From positions 21,480-85,479 of the forward strand of contig NZ_JHQS01000014.1 of the NCBI RefSeq assembly GCF_014843845.1: a stretch of DNA of 64,000 nt, in the 5' to 3' direction. The stretch comes from Mesorhizobium amorphae. GTDB taxonomy: Bacteria > Pseudomonadota > Alphaproteobacteria > Rhizobiales > Rhizobiaceae. The translations under genes were made by a program, and so were the position numbers. Below the pieces are notes generated by a model, which made no database searches, had not been told where the DNA came from, and worked only from the letters and a program-made list of their open reading frames with translations. Positions 18,073-27,023 of the stretch are shown here, piece after piece; the stretch's first letter is position 1; every line of letters starts with the position of its first letter.

Positions 18073-18899
18073 GGCTGTGACTTCATTGCTATCATGTGGG
18101 AGCGGCAGGCTTCGCCGAATGCACGGAAGATTTCGACGCTAAGTGGATCCTCTGCGTGAAACCATTCAGGATGCCATTGCACGGCGGCGGCAAACGTTGC
18201 CGTGCCCTTTACGGAGACAGCTTCGATGACGCCGTCCATACATCGCGCATCGACCTCAAGACCATCAGCCAAACGCGCGATCCCCTGCCGATGCAGGGTG
18301 TTGACCAGGACCGGTTTCTTTTGCGAGCGACGGATGCACTGGGCAATGTAACCTCGGCCTTCGGCTTGAATTGCATGCGAGCAGGCATATTGAAGGTCGC
18401 GCGGGAGCGTGAGGTCTTCCACATGAGTGATCCGACCTTGACCTTCCGAAAGGTCATTTGCGAGGGTACCACCAAGCGCGACGTTGAGTTCCTGCAACCC
18501 ACGGCAGATTCCGAACAGCGGAATGCCGGACGACAGAGCAATCTTGATCGCAGCAATACTTGTCCGATCCCGGTCGAGATCGAGCGTCTCTGGACAAGCT
18601 TCTGGCCCCCCATAAAGCGAGGGCGAGACATTCGACTCCGCCCCGGTCAGCAGCACCCCGTTGAGGACCGAAAAGCAGGCCTGCAGACTCTCTTCCTCAA
18701 GTCCGGCCGGAATGACGAGCGGCAAAACACGCGCGGTCGAACGCAAGGCTTCGAGATAACGGATGCGCACCGTCTCATAGCCGACGCTGTCCACTGTCTG
18801 GCGGTTAGAAAGGACACCGACGATCACCGGACTTCTGTCTGCAATCGCGGTCAAATCAGGCGCCCCCAAGGGCTTGCCCGATATCGGCGATGATATCAT
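18069..18899 (-). CDS. Class-I glutamine amidotransferase-like hydrolase (peptidase C26, PuuD type)
   Basis: 276 aa from the ATG at 18897-18899; upstream in-frame starts would overlap the previous gene even more. Catalytic Cys is in IPLFGICRGLQELNVALGG, and the His/Glu dyad is in VQWHPEW near the C-terminus. NTLHRQGI is also typical of gamma-glutamyl-GABA hydrolases. Family members hydrolyse gamma-glutamyl amides. Within this operon it might remove a gamma-glutamyl protecting group from an amino-group-containing intermediate, as PuuD does in putrescine use (inference). It overlaps the sulfhydrylase-like gene by about 44 bases. Confidence 0.86.
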   Translation of the reverse strand: MISSPISGKPLGAPDLTAIADRSPVIVGVLSNRQTVDSVGYETVRIRYLEALRSTARVLPLVIPAGLEEESLQACFSVLNGVLLTGAESNVSPSLYGGPEACPETLDLDRDRTSIAAIKIALSSGIPLFGICRGLQELNVALGGTLANDLSEGQGRITHVEDLTLPRDLQYACSHAIQAEGRGYIAQCIRRSQKKPVLVNTLHRQGIARLADGLEVDARCMDGVIEAVSVKGTATFAAAVQWHPEWFHAEDPLSVEIFRAFGEACRSHMIAMKSQP

Positions 18900-20220
18900 C
18901 GATATGCTCAAGTCCGACGGAGATGCGGACTGTTCCATCGCAAACCCCGGCAGCAAGGCGCGCCTCGCGGGGAACCGAAGCATGAGTCGTCGAGGCTGGA
19001 TGCGTGGCGAGCGTTCTCGCGTCGCCAATATTTGAGACGTGGTAGGCGAGTCGCAGGCTCTCGATAAAACGCCCCCCGGCCTCGATGCCTCCAGCGATAT
19101 CGAAAACGATCATGGGGCCGCCATGATCGCCCATGTTCTGCACGGCGCGATGCCGTTCGACAGTTCCGCCAAAAGCCGGATACTTCACGTCGACAACACC
19201 AGGATGCGCCTTAAGATAGTCGGCCAGCTGCCGGGCATTGGAGCAATGTCGCGGCATTCGCAAAGGCAGCGTTTCCAACCCTTGGATGCAGAGGAAAGAT
19301 GAGAACGGGGACGGGCAGGGTCCAAAGTCGCGCATGAGCGTGTTGCGCATCTTGAGCAGGAACGGGCTGGCCCCATATGGGCCGGGCAGACCGCGCGCAG
19401 CATCAAGCCAGAGTATGTTGCCATGGGAGATATCAGGACGTGTCATCAACGGAAAGCGCTCGGCATAAGCAGCCCAGTCGAAGGTGCCGCCGTCGACGAT
19501 AATGCCGCCAATCGTGGTGCCGTGGCCGCAAATATATTTGGAAGTGGACTGCACGGTTAGATGGGCGCCAAGCTTGAGAGGGCGTGAAATGAGGGGGGTC
19601 ATCGTGTTGTCGATGATCAGCGGAATTCCGACTTCATGCGCGATCGCCCCCACTTCGACGATCGGGAAGGGGCTGAGCTTCGGGTTGGGAAGCCCTTCCG
19701 CAAACCAACAGCGAGTGCGGTGGTCCGAGGCTTCGCGGAAGCGCTCGGGATCACTCGGATCGACGAAGCGCGTTTCGATCCCGAGCCGCTGAAACGTGCT
19801 GGCGAGCAGATTGATTGTCCCGCCATACAGGTGCGCGGAGCTCACGATATTGTCCCCGGTAACAGCAATGTTCAGGATCGCAAGCATTATCGCGGCCTGT
19901 CCCGAGGAGGTTGCCAAGGCGGCGACGCCACCCTCGAGAGCCGCGACACGTTGTTCGAATATATCCGTCGTCGGGTTCATCAACCGCGAATAGGTACGCC
20001 CCTGCCGGCGGAGATCGAAGACGTCCGATGCATGGTCAATGGATTCGAACGCATAGGCGTTCGAGAGATAGATCGGTACAGTCGTCGCCAGGGTCGCCGG
20101 ATCACAGCGATAGCCCCCATGCAGAACCGTCGTTTCCGCATGAAGAGCCGGCGTCGGCTCCAATCGTGTTGCAGGGCCATCTTTTTGGAGTTTGGTCAAC
20201 TTCGAGTACTCCGGAGACAC
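18856..20220 (-). CDS. O-acetylhomoserine sulfhydrylase-like PLP enzyme (MetY family; compare the RtxA C-terminal domain)
   Basis: 454 aa Cys/Met-metabolism PLP fold. RTYSRLMNPTTDIFEQRVAALEGG and VQSTSKYICGHGTTIGG (PLP lysine) identify the O-acetylhomoserine sulfhydrylase group. Housekeeping MetY makes homocysteine. In rhizobitoxine synthesis a domain of this family instead joins an amino alcohol to O-acetylhomoserine. Its neighbours here (decarboxylase, desaturase, exporter) favour the second type of role. It lies 21 bases after the desaturase gene. Confidence 0.9.
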   Translation of the reverse strand: MSPEYSKLTKLQKDGPATRLEPTPALHAETTVLHGGYRCDPATLATTVPIYLSNAYAFESIDHASDVFDLRRQGRTYSRLMNPTTDIFEQRVAALEGGVAALATSSGQAAIMLAILNIAVTGDNIVSSAHLYGGTINLLASTFQRLGIETRFVDPSDPERFREASDHRTRCWFAEGLPNPKLSPFPIVEVGAIAHEVGIPLIIDNTMTPLISRPLKLGAHLTVQSTSKYICGHGTTIGGIIVDGGTFDWAAYAERFPLMTRPDISHGNILWLDAARGLPGPYGASPFLLKMRNTLMRDFGPCPSPFSSFLCIQGLETLPLRMPRHCSNARQLADYLKAHPGVVDVKYPAFGGTVERHRAVQNMGDHGGPMIVFDIAGGIEAGGRFIESLRLAYHVSNIGDARTLATHPASTTHASVPREARLAAGVCDGTVRISVGLEHIDDIIADIGQALGGA

Positions 20221-20241
20221 ATTGTTCTCGATGGATAGTGT

Positions 20242-21327
20242 TCAGGCCCGCGATCCCGCTCTTGCGGCGAAGCGCTTCCGGTTCTGGTCGCGGATCAGCT
20301 TCAGGATCGAAGGCTCGCCATTTGGGCCAGATTGGAAGATCCCGCCCGCTTCGCAACAGTGCGCGGCATAGGCGGGGTCCCTCATGCGGATGGCGTGAGC
20401 TTCGGGCAAGCGCCAGAGCGGGGTCGCTGGATCGAGATGATGATCGAGATGATAGTTGTCGCCGTTGATCGCGGTCAGCCACTTCTCGATATGACGGCTG
20501 CGGCGATTCCGGGTCATTTCCAGATCTACGGTTCGGCGGTCGATGGAACTGCAATGCTCAGACATCTCGATGAACCAGCCGATGATGTGAAACGAGGTCA
20601 GGTAGGGAACTACCCAGAGAAGGACAAGCTCCTGGAAGGAGCCGTAGGCTAGAGCGAGCGTTACGACACACGCCCAGAACGCGTAGAAGCCCCAGCGATC
20701 GAACACGTAAAGCCATGTCTCTTCGCGCTTCACTCGCGTTGAGCTCTCCTTGCGAGAGAAGGTGTCGAGGATCATCCGGTATCTGTTGCGGAGCAGATAC
20801 TTCAGATATGCGTAGGTTTTCGATCCAAGCAGCGGCAAGATGATGATCTTCCAAACGAAGGAGCGATCCGTTTGGGGTGTGAAGACACCTTCCGCGATGA
20901 AAAACCTCAGGTCAGGATCGGCATCGGCTCTCCCGAGGTAGGGGTGATGGCTGTGGACGTGGGACTCCTTGTAGGCGAAGTGGCGTTGAAACAGGGGCCA
21001 AGCCGTCAGCAACGTGCCGAGCAGGAAGTTCAGCACACGATTTTTTGTCAGCACACCGTGCGCACAATCGTGCAAGATGGTGGAGATGCCTCGCTGACGG
21101 GCTCCGATGACAATCACAGTCAGGGGATAGAACCACCAGCTTACTCCAATGACCAGCCACGCGAAGGCGGCGATCACCGCATAGTCCTTTATGATGTAAA
21201 GAGGCCCATGCCAATTGTCGGTCTCAAGGGCCTTGATCTCGCGAGTGATGGATCGATCGAAGCGGTAGTGGTTGTAGCGCCTTGGGGCTTCGATGCCGTG
21301 ATACTGGGGCTGTACATGAGCGTTCAT
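20242..21327 (-). CDS. Membrane di-iron desaturase (fatty-acid-desaturase family; RtxC-like candidate)
   Basis: 361 aa from the ATG that overlaps the upstream gene by ATGA. Three histidine boxes are visible: HDCAHG (about residue 84), HSHHP (about 121) and the C-terminal NYHLDHHLDPATP. There are four to five hydrophobic segments, matching integral-membrane desaturases. Family members desaturate or hydroxylate lipids; RtxC of Bradyrhizobium elkanii belongs to this family and makes the vinyl bond of rhizobitoxine from dihydrorhizobitoxine. Sitting between a sulfhydrylase-like and a decarboxylase gene, this copy is more likely a metabolite desaturase than a lipid one (inference). Confidence 0.87.
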   Translation of the reverse strand: MNAHVQPQYHGIEAPRRYNHYRFDRSITREIKALETDNWHGPLYIIKDYAVIAAFAWLVIGVSWWFYPLTVIVIGARQRGISTILHDCAHGVLTKNRVLNFLLGTLLTAWPLFQRHFAYKESHVHSHHPYLGRADADPDLRFFIAEGVFTPQTDRSFVWKIIILPLLGSKTYAYLKYLLRNRYRMILDTFSRKESSTRVKREETWLYVFDRWGFYAFWACVVTLALAYGSFQELVLLWVVPYLTSFHIIGWFIEMSEHCSSIDRRTVDLEMTRNRRSRHIEKWLTAINGDNYHLDHHLDPATPLWRLPEAHAIRMRDPAYAAHCCEAGGIFQSGPNGEPSILKLIRDQNRKRFAARAGSRA

Positions 21328-22517
21328 GAAAACACCTTTTGCCGAGAATTGCAGGGCCACTCGGCGGTATAGTCGCCGACGAAGCGGTCAATGAGATCAG
21401 CTTTGACGTTTGGCATGACAATCGCATGGGCGCAGTTGCCATGACATGCGAGCTGGTATTCGCTAACGAGCCTCTCGGATGGTTTCGGAAACACAACCGT
21501 CAAGGAGCACGGATTGAGCAGTACCGGGACACTCGCTGAGCGTAGTGCTCCGGCAAAGCCATCCGCGCGCTCGATGCAGGTTCGGGCAAAATGACGGAAA
21601 CCGGCGATACCGAGGCGCGTCAGCCGGTTCCATATCGCCAGAACGGCGTGGCCGTTTCGCGATCCCATCAAGGTAGTATCATCAGAGCGCAAGTAGCTCA
21701 CGGCGGAGGCCACTCGACGGACATGTTCGCGTCGGACTACGAGGATGCCGCAGGGCATCGGCGTGCCGATCATCTTGTGGCCCGAGGTTGACATACTGTC
21801 GATCCCGTGCCGGAACGAGGGACGGATACCACTCGGTAAGCCATCGACGAAGGGAAGGACCATTGCATTCAGGGCGCCATCGACGTGGACGAAGCGCCGA
21901 CTCGGATCGATCCCGACTTGGTCCAGAACGCTGATGCAGGACGCAATATCATCATGCGCCCCTTTCATGGTCGTTCCACAGGTCAATGCGAGAATAACGC
22001 AGCGATGGCGATTTGCCTGGACGACTTCCCTCAGAGCATCCGGACAGATGGCGCCGGTATGGTCGGCCTCGCACGTCAAGGCCTCGATCCCGAGGATTTT
22101 CGCCGCCTTTGGGATCGAATAATGCGCCTCTGTGGAGTATATCAGAACCGGATTACCGAGAGTCTCTCGCGCAAGATATAGGGCCCACAAATTGCCCTCA
22201 GTTCCGCTCGCACCCACAGCTCCCCAGTATTCTTCTGGATTGGCACATTCCCAGATCCGAGTGAACCAGTCGACCACCTCGCGCTCTACGCCACAAACCT
22301 CAGTCGCATAGTGTGAACCGACATAGGGGTCCCCCAAGTTATTGATAAAAAAATTGCAGAACTGAGAGATTGGCCAGGCGTCAAAGTCGAGATTGTAAGG
22401 GTATCCCAAGTGTTTTGCGCGCCTATCGGCGAATTTATTGCTGAGTTTATCCAGTGTCGCATTGATAACGACCGGTGTACTGACACGAGTGTCCAATATA
22501 TCGCACGTAAGCTTCAC
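21324..22517 (-). CDS. Group II PLP-dependent amino-acid decarboxylase (annotated type: histidine decarboxylase; serine decarboxylase possible)
   Basis: 397 aa, starting at GTG (22515-22517) with GGAG 7 bases upstream. GYPYNLDFDAW and GDPYVGSHYATEV near the N-terminus, EYWGAVGASGTEGNLWALY in the PLP phosphate region, HVDGALN and the PLP lysine in SMSTSGHKMIGTPMPCG place it in the pyridoxal histidine-decarboxylase/plant serine-decarboxylase group. The product would be histamine or, if serine is the substrate, ethanolamine. It is the first gene of a five-gene operon. A degenerate nifH-type promoter lies about 245 bases upstream. Confidence 0.9.
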   Translation of the reverse strand: MKLTCDILDTRVSTPVVINATLDKLSNKFADRRAKHLGYPYNLDFDAWPISQFCNFFINNLGDPYVGSHYATEVCGVEREVVDWFTRIWECANPEEYWGAVGASGTEGNLWALYLARETLGNPVLIYSTEAHYSIPKAAKILGIEALTCEADHTGAICPDALREVVQANRHRCVILALTCGTTMKGAHDDIASCISVLDQVGIDPSRRFVHVDGALNAMVLPFVDGLPSGIRPSFRHGIDSMSTSGHKMIGTPMPCGILVVRREHVRRVASAVSYLRSDDTTLMGSRNGHAVLAIWNRLTRLGIAGFRHFARTCIERADGFAGALRSASVPVLLNPCSLTVVFPKPSERLVSEYQLACHGNCAHAIVMPNVKADLIDRFVGDYTAEWPCNSRQKVFS

Positions 22518-22759
22518 GCATATGCTCCGCTATAGCCGCTCCAGGGAAACGGCAGGCAAGGGTGACGCAAGACGCACTCCAATCGGCCCGCCGCCACCCC
22601 GCCTCCGGCTCGGCGTCACTGATCCGGTAGGCCGGGTGGCGACTTCGGCGAGATAGCCGTCCACGGCCGTTGGGGGCATCGGTGCGCCGGGAACGACGGA
22701 ATTGTCACACGACGAGAATATCGATTCGGCAACTCCTGACCCCTCGCGACGAGGAAGCC
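22518..22759 (-). other. Long leader/intergenic region upstream of the decarboxylase operon
   Basis: About 240 bases between the decarboxylase start and the nifH-type promoter relic at 22760. It is GC-rich, with no ORF or RNA gene that I can support; it would form a long 5' leader if the relic promoter is used. Confidence 0.45.
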
Positions 22760-22872
22760 TCAAGAATCATGCCGACATCGCACTAAGAGGCTCAAAAAAG
22801 AGCGTTCCATATATTATTCAATGACTTAACGAGGTGCAGGAGGTCGATCTGTCCTCCGTCGCGGACCCGACA
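22760..22872 (-). promoter_or_regulatory. Degenerate nifH-type NifA/sigma-54 promoter upstream of the decarboxylase operon
   Basis: Read on the minus strand, the region aligns along its length with the promoter at 51110-51229. It has a CGT-N10-ACA relic of the NifA site (22857-22872), a matching ATTGAATAATATATGGAA stretch (against CTGAATAATATGCAGAA) and CGGCAT-N5-TTGA (22760-22774) at the -24/-12 position. Each element has one or two substitutions, so activity is uncertain. Its position suggests the operon was, or is, under NifA control. Confidence 0.5.
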
Positions 22873-22999
22873 AAGCGACCGTAAATGTCGGTTGTCAGAC
22901 GTTGTCCGGGAATGCTGAATAGGTGCTTGTTAACGGCGGCGAGCGAGGCATCGGATTCGAGCGGCCGTTGCGGCCACAGTCTTCCAGTCGGTCAAAGGG

Positions 23000-23260
23000 C
23001 GGCCCACCCCACCTTGAAAGGAAGAGCTGGTGGGCTAGAACGGCGAACGGCAGCGCCGCCCTGGTTTCTTGGCCCGCCTCGAGCACGATACCGAGATCCT
23101 TGACGAAAATATCGACTGTGCTAGAGGCCTCCGGGTCGTCCATGATCATGCGCGGCCCGCGATCTTTCAGCATCAAACTCGAGGCTGATGTGCCCGAGAG
23201 AATGTCGAGCATGCGCGCGGCGCCGTGGTTGCGCTTCAACACCCACGAGAAGCTGAACGC
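23000..23260 (-). pseudogene. Fragment of a 3-hydroxyisobutyrate/threonate dehydrogenase-type oxidoreductase
   Basis: The translated piece LDILSGTSASSLMLKDRGPR, followed by STVDIFVKDLGIVLEAGQ and LPFAVLAHQLFLS, matches the C-terminal NAD-binding domain of the HIBADH/LtnD family (SAVDIFVKDLGIV is highly typical). The Rossmann half is missing and the end is abnormal, so this is a fragment about 85 codons long. It abuts an IS21 transposase fragment, suggesting truncation by transposition. Confidence 0.7.
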
Positions 23261-23400
23261 CTGCCTGCCTGACAAGTGTATCGCCTACGCCAAGACGCAT
23301 CGTTATGTCGAGCAGCCGGAACGTACGATCTCGAACGTTTTCGAGGAGCGGCGCGGCAAGCTGGTTGAATACGCGGTTCCTTCGACGGATTACATACGAT
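23225..23400 (+). mobile_element. IS21-family IstA transposase fragment
   Basis: Plus-strand translation RFNTHEKLNACLPDKCIAYA, then KTHRYVEQPERTISNVFEEE-like sequence and GKLVEYA, resembles the internal part of IS21-type IstA (KLNAWLxDKCxAYAKxHRHPE...W..FEAERPxLVxYAGxFDG). Only about 55 codons remain; no IstB or terminal repeats were found. Confidence 0.65.
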
Positions 23401-23617
23401 GCCGGTCTCGATCTAAAGGCCAGCGAGGCGCCGGTGCTGGGTCATGCCCGATCGGAAAGCCGCCGCGGAAGAGACAATAGCCGCGATCCAGGCGGCTATG
23501 CGATTGGCGAGACGAAGCCTGCAACCGCCAAAGTAATCGTGCGCAGGATCGCGCCGCGCGGCTGATGCGATTGCATCTCTCGCCGCACCGCGCTGAGGGC
23601 TTCGTCTGTCAGGCGGT

Positions 23618-24835
23618 CTAGGTTTCGCGCTTCGGGCCGAGCACGAACACTGTCGGGACGGCGAGCAACGTGGCAACCGCGCTGTAGGCAAAGACGCTAG
23701 CAACGCCGGCAGTATCCACCAGTAGTCCGCCGAAAATCGCGCCGGCTGCGATGGCCAACTGGAACGTTGCGGTCATTAGCGCACCGGCGCTTTCGGCCTG
23801 CTCGGGAGCGGCGCGCAGCACCATCCACGTCTGTAACCCCACCGGCACTGCGCCGAAGGCAAAGCCCCATACGGCAACCGCAATCGCCGAGGCCGAGGCC
23901 GATGTTCCCATCGTCAGCAGCGAGACTGCGGCTATCGCTATGAGCAGGGGTGGCAGAGCCGCGACTGCCTTGAGGCTGTGCTTGCCCAGGAATGCGCCGG
24001 CCAAATTACCGAAGAAGCCGCCGATGCCAGAAGCGAGCAAGACTAGCGAGATGGTCTCGATATCGAGCGCGGGAACCCTCTCGAGAAAGGCGCGGATGTA
24101 GATGAAGCTGGCGAAGTGCCCAGAAGCAACCAGCAGGACGACCAAATACGCGACCCTGGTCGTTGGATTCTTGGCCGCATCCAGCAGACTGCGGAATGTA
24201 GCCACTTCAATCGGAGGCAGCGTCGGAATGGTTATGAGTTGGACCAGCAATGTAATGGCATTAACGAATACGGCGATCATGAAGGCGGTTCGCCATCCCC
24301 AGATCTCTCCGACATAAGCGCCGATAGGAGGTGCGCAAACGGTAGCGACGGAAACGCCGGTGATGATGATCGACATGGCGCGCGGCAGGAAGTGACTTGG
24401 AACGAGCCGCATCGCCAGCGCTGCCGAAATCGACCAGAACCCTCCGAGCGCTATGCCGAGCACGACACGCGCCGTCAGGAAAACCGGCAGTGACCAGGCG
24501 ACCTCCGCCAGAACGTTGGACAGGATCTGCAGCAGCGTCATCGCCCACATGACGATCTTGCGGTCCAGGCGCCTTGTAATGATGGCCATCGTCGGCGCCG
24601 AGATCGCCCCGGCGATTGCGGTCGCTGTCAGCGCCTGACCAGCCGCACCCTTGGTGATACCGAGATCATGCGCGAGTGGCGTCAGCACGCTGGCAGGCAG
24701 AAACTCTGCCGTCACCAGCCCGAAGGTGCCCAAGGCAAGCGAAATGACCGCACCCCATGCGGGACAAGACCGTTGATCGGGCTTTTCTGGGTCGTGCAGA
24801 GCAGCGTCCGTGAAGCCTGTCGCCGATTCGGCCAT
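23618..24835 (-). CDS. MFS transporter, DHA1-type efflux pump
   Basis: 405 aa with twelve hydrophobic segments. GTFGLVTAEFLPASVLTPLA in helix 1 is typical of the AraJ/NepI/purine-efflux group. The loop 2-3 motif lies around TRRLDRKIV and motif C (GxxxGPxxGG-like) around VATVCAPPIGAYVG. It is probably an inner-membrane exporter of a small metabolite. It stands alone on the minus strand, divergent from the P450 cluster. Substrate unknown. Confidence 0.88.
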   Translation of the reverse strand: MAESATGFTDAALHDPEKPDQRSCPAWGAVISLALGTFGLVTAEFLPASVLTPLAHDLGITKGAAGQALTATAIAGAISAPTMAIITRRLDRKIVMWAMTLLQILSNVLAEVAWSLPVFLTARVVLGIALGGFWSISAALAMRLVPSHFLPRAMSIIITGVSVATVCAPPIGAYVGEIWGWRTAFMIAVFVNAITLLVQLITIPTLPPIEVATFRSLLDAAKNPTTRVAYLVVLLVASGHFASFIYIRAFLERVPALDIETISLVLLASGIGGFFGNLAGAFLGKHSLKAVAALPPLLIAIAAVSLLTMGTSASASAIAVAVWGFAFGAVPVGLQTWMVLRAAPEQAESAGALMTATFQLAIAAGAIFGGLLVDTAGVASVFAYSAVATLLAVPTVFVLGPKRET

Positions 24836-25054
24836 GAATAAGCTCTTCAGTTTGAATGCGCTGCAACATCGGGGTGGATGGGTCGGCCCGCATCAGAGCC
24901 AGAAACGCCGTCTTTCCCGACGGCGCTCAGCGACATGTTGTGACAGTGCGGCGTGCAATATCGATGCCGTTTCCTTGAGTCGGAGACGCTGTCGTCGAGG
25001 ACGGGACAAGGTCCCGACGTTCGGCGGTAACGCTCGGTCACCAGAACCGAGAAA
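24836..25054. other. Spacer between the MFS gene and the P450 promoter cassette
   Basis: About 220 bases with no gene, RNA or promoter element that I can recognise; it may contain the MFS promoter. Confidence 0.4.
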
Positions 25055-25171
25055 TGTCCGAAGCTGAACAAGAATGTCGCAAGCCCGACCAAAAAGGCCG
25101 CCAAGGCTCGGCCACCGTTACCCGGGCAAGTGGTGCAACGCAAACGGTGCGCTAACCGGCACGCAACTTGC
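25055..25171 (+). promoter_or_regulatory. NifA site plus sigma-54 promoter of the P450 cluster
   Basis: TGT-CCGAAGCTGA-ACA (25055-25070) is an exact NifA site. CGGCAC-GCAAC-TTGC (25157-25171) is a -24/-12 promoter with both essential dinucleotides. The spacing is 87 bases. About 170 bases of this region are repeated almost unchanged at 35314-35486 in front of an AAA ATPase gene. The first gene, a P450, starts about 170 bases downstream. Confidence 0.85.
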
Positions 25172-25339
25172 TCCGACAGTTTTGTCAGGGTGGCGTCAGC
25201 AGTGTGTGATGGAGCTCAGCGGTCATTGCCAATCTGTACAGCGTCTGATCCGGGACGTGTCCCGTGCTGGCAATCGACCTTGTGACCAGCCGTGCGATCC
25301 AATCGAGCGCAAGAACGCCTGACGTTCAGGAGAAACCAA

Positions 25340-26557
25340 ATGACGATTAATGCGGTTCCAGATCATGTCCCGCCCGAAATGGTGAGGGACTTCAGTCTGT
25401 TTACGTCGCCTGGCATGGCGCCGACGCCCAACGGAGATCCGCACGCAGCTGTCGCTTGCGTCCATGCCGGCCCGCCGATCTTTTATTCGCCCTACAACAC
25501 GCGCGATGGCCGGGGTACTTGGGTCATCACTCGCGCCGCAGACCAGCGCCGTGTGCTGCAGGACGCCGAAACCTTTTCCAGCCACCGCAGCATCTTCTCA
25601 TCCGCGCTGGGCGAAAACTGGCCGATGATCCCGCTTGAACTCGATCCACCGGCCCATGGCGTCTTTCGCTCACTGCTCAATCCGCTGCTTTCGCCAAAGC
25701 GGGTGGTGGTATTGGAGCCGAAGGTCCGCGAGCGAGCGATCACGCTGATCCTTAGGATCGCCGCATCGGGCACAAGCTGCGACGTCATGAAGGATTTTGC
25801 CTTTCCTTTCACGGTCAGCATCTTCCTTCGCCTTCTGGGGCTTCCGGATCACCGACTCGATACATTTGTCGGCTGGGCGAAAGATCTGCTCCACGGCGAC
25901 GATGTGAAGCGACCGGCGGCGGCCCGGACTATTGTGGCCTTCATCGACGAACTTGCAACCAAGCGCCGCAAGGAACCGGTCGACGATTTCATGACTTTCA
26001 TCGTGCAGGCACAGGTCGAGGGCCGCCGGCTGACCGAGGAGGAAGTCCGTGGTATCGGCGTGCTCGTGTTCATTGCGGGCCTCGACACGGTCGCGGCAGC
26101 TATAGGCTTTGGCTTGGCTTATCTCGCGCGCAACATCAAAGATCAAGATTTGCTGCGGCGCGAACCGGACCGGATCGTGCTCGCAGCCGAAGAATTGCTG
26201 CGCGCCTATCCAAGCGTTCAGATAATCCGAGTGGCAACCAAAGACATAGACTTCGAAGGCGCGCCGATCCGCAAGGGGGATTATGTTTCCTGCGCCGCGA
26301 TGATTGCCAATCGTGACCCAGCGGAATTCGAATGCCCCAACACGGTCGATCTGGCGCGAGAGGACAACCGCCACGCTGCCTTTGGCTATGGTCCCCATCG
26401 TTGCCTTGGCTCACACCTTGCCCGGCGGGAGATTGTCATTGGCCTGGAGGAGTGGCTGGCGCGCATCCCGGCTTTCCGGATCCAGAACGCTACGGCACCC
26501 ATTACCTCCGGCGGCCATCTATTCGGGATCGAAAATCTGATCCTGGACTGGTCCTGA
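25340..26557 (+). CDS. Cytochrome P450 (CYP127-like, symbiosis-island type)
   Basis: 405 aa from the ATG with AGGAG 8 bases upstream. The I-helix has FIAGLDTVAAAIG, the K-helix ExxR is in EELLRAYPSVQIIR, and the haem loop reads FGYGPHRCLGSHLARRE with the axial Cys. It is a soluble bacterial P450 that would take electrons from the ferredoxin gene 44 bases downstream. P450s of this context occur in other rhizobial symbiotic regions (for example the y4vG region of NGR234); the substrate is unknown. It is probably NifA-regulated. Confidence 0.93.
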   Translation: MTINAVPDHVPPEMVRDFSLFTSPGMAPTPNGDPHAAVACVHAGPPIFYSPYNTRDGRGTWVITRAADQRRVLQDAETFSSHRSIFSSALGENWPMIPLELDPPAHGVFRSLLNPLLSPKRVVVLEPKVRERAITLILRIAASGTSCDVMKDFAFPFTVSIFLRLLGLPDHRLDTFVGWAKDLLHGDDVKRPAAARTIVAFIDELATKRRKEPVDDFMTFIVQAQVEGRRLTEEEVRGIGVLVFIAGLDTVAAAIGFGLAYLARNIKDQDLLRREPDRIVLAAEELLRAYPSVQIIRVATKDIDFEGAPIRKGDYVSCAAMIANRDPAEFECPNTVDLAREDNRHAAFGYGPHRCLGSHLARREIVIGLEEWLARIPAFRIQNATAPITSGGHLFGIENLILDWS

Positions 26558-26601
26558 CCAAGCCCGTCTCGGGCCGGGGCACAGACATTGGAGGTAGCGC
26601 T

Positions 26602-26847
26602 ATGCGCATTATTGTCCACAAAGCCAAATGCCAGGGTCACGCGCGATGCTCGGCGCAAGCGCCGGACGTCTTCAAGCTTGATGACGAGGGCTACATCCTG
26701 CCCGGTGACATTGAGGTTGCGGAGGGGGGGCAACTGCTTGCGTCACGGGGTGCGCGATCCTGCCCCGAACGTGCGCTGGAACTCGACCCTACACCCGCTG
26801 CGCGGGTTGTACCGGACGCCATTGAACCAAGAGTCTGGCGGGCTTGA
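26602..26847 (+). CDS. Ferredoxin of the P450 system (3Fe-4S/4Fe-4S type)
   Basis: 81 aa from ATG 26602, with GGAGG upstream. MRIIVHKAKCQGHARCSAQA followed by DVFKLDDEGYI and a distal Cys in GARSCPERALEL gives the C-x5-C...C-P pattern of small single-cluster ferredoxins that serve P450s. It is spaced 44 bases after the P450 gene. The dedicated ferredoxin reductase is not in the window. Confidence 0.9.
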   Translation: MRIIVHKAKCQGHARCSAQAPDVFKLDDEGYILPGDIEVAEGGQLLASRGARSCPERALELDPTPAARVVPDAIEPRVWRA

Positions 26848-27023
26848 ATGGGGATCGACCCTGTGGCCGCATACTGAAAGACGGCAGGCGGCCTCTGTCC
26901 CACCCCTCCTCCTCGTCGAACTGCGCAGGAGGCATCTCCGGCGTCGAGGTGCTCCCATGATGCGACCGGCGGGCGGGGCTTTGCGAAACATCTTTTCCTA
27001 TCAGGGAATTTGCGGCAGAGACG

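Noticed and set aside
21324..22517. Naming the decarboxylase hdc outright
   Set aside because: The family includes histidine and serine decarboxylases that cannot be separated by motifs visible here, and operon context favours a different substrate.
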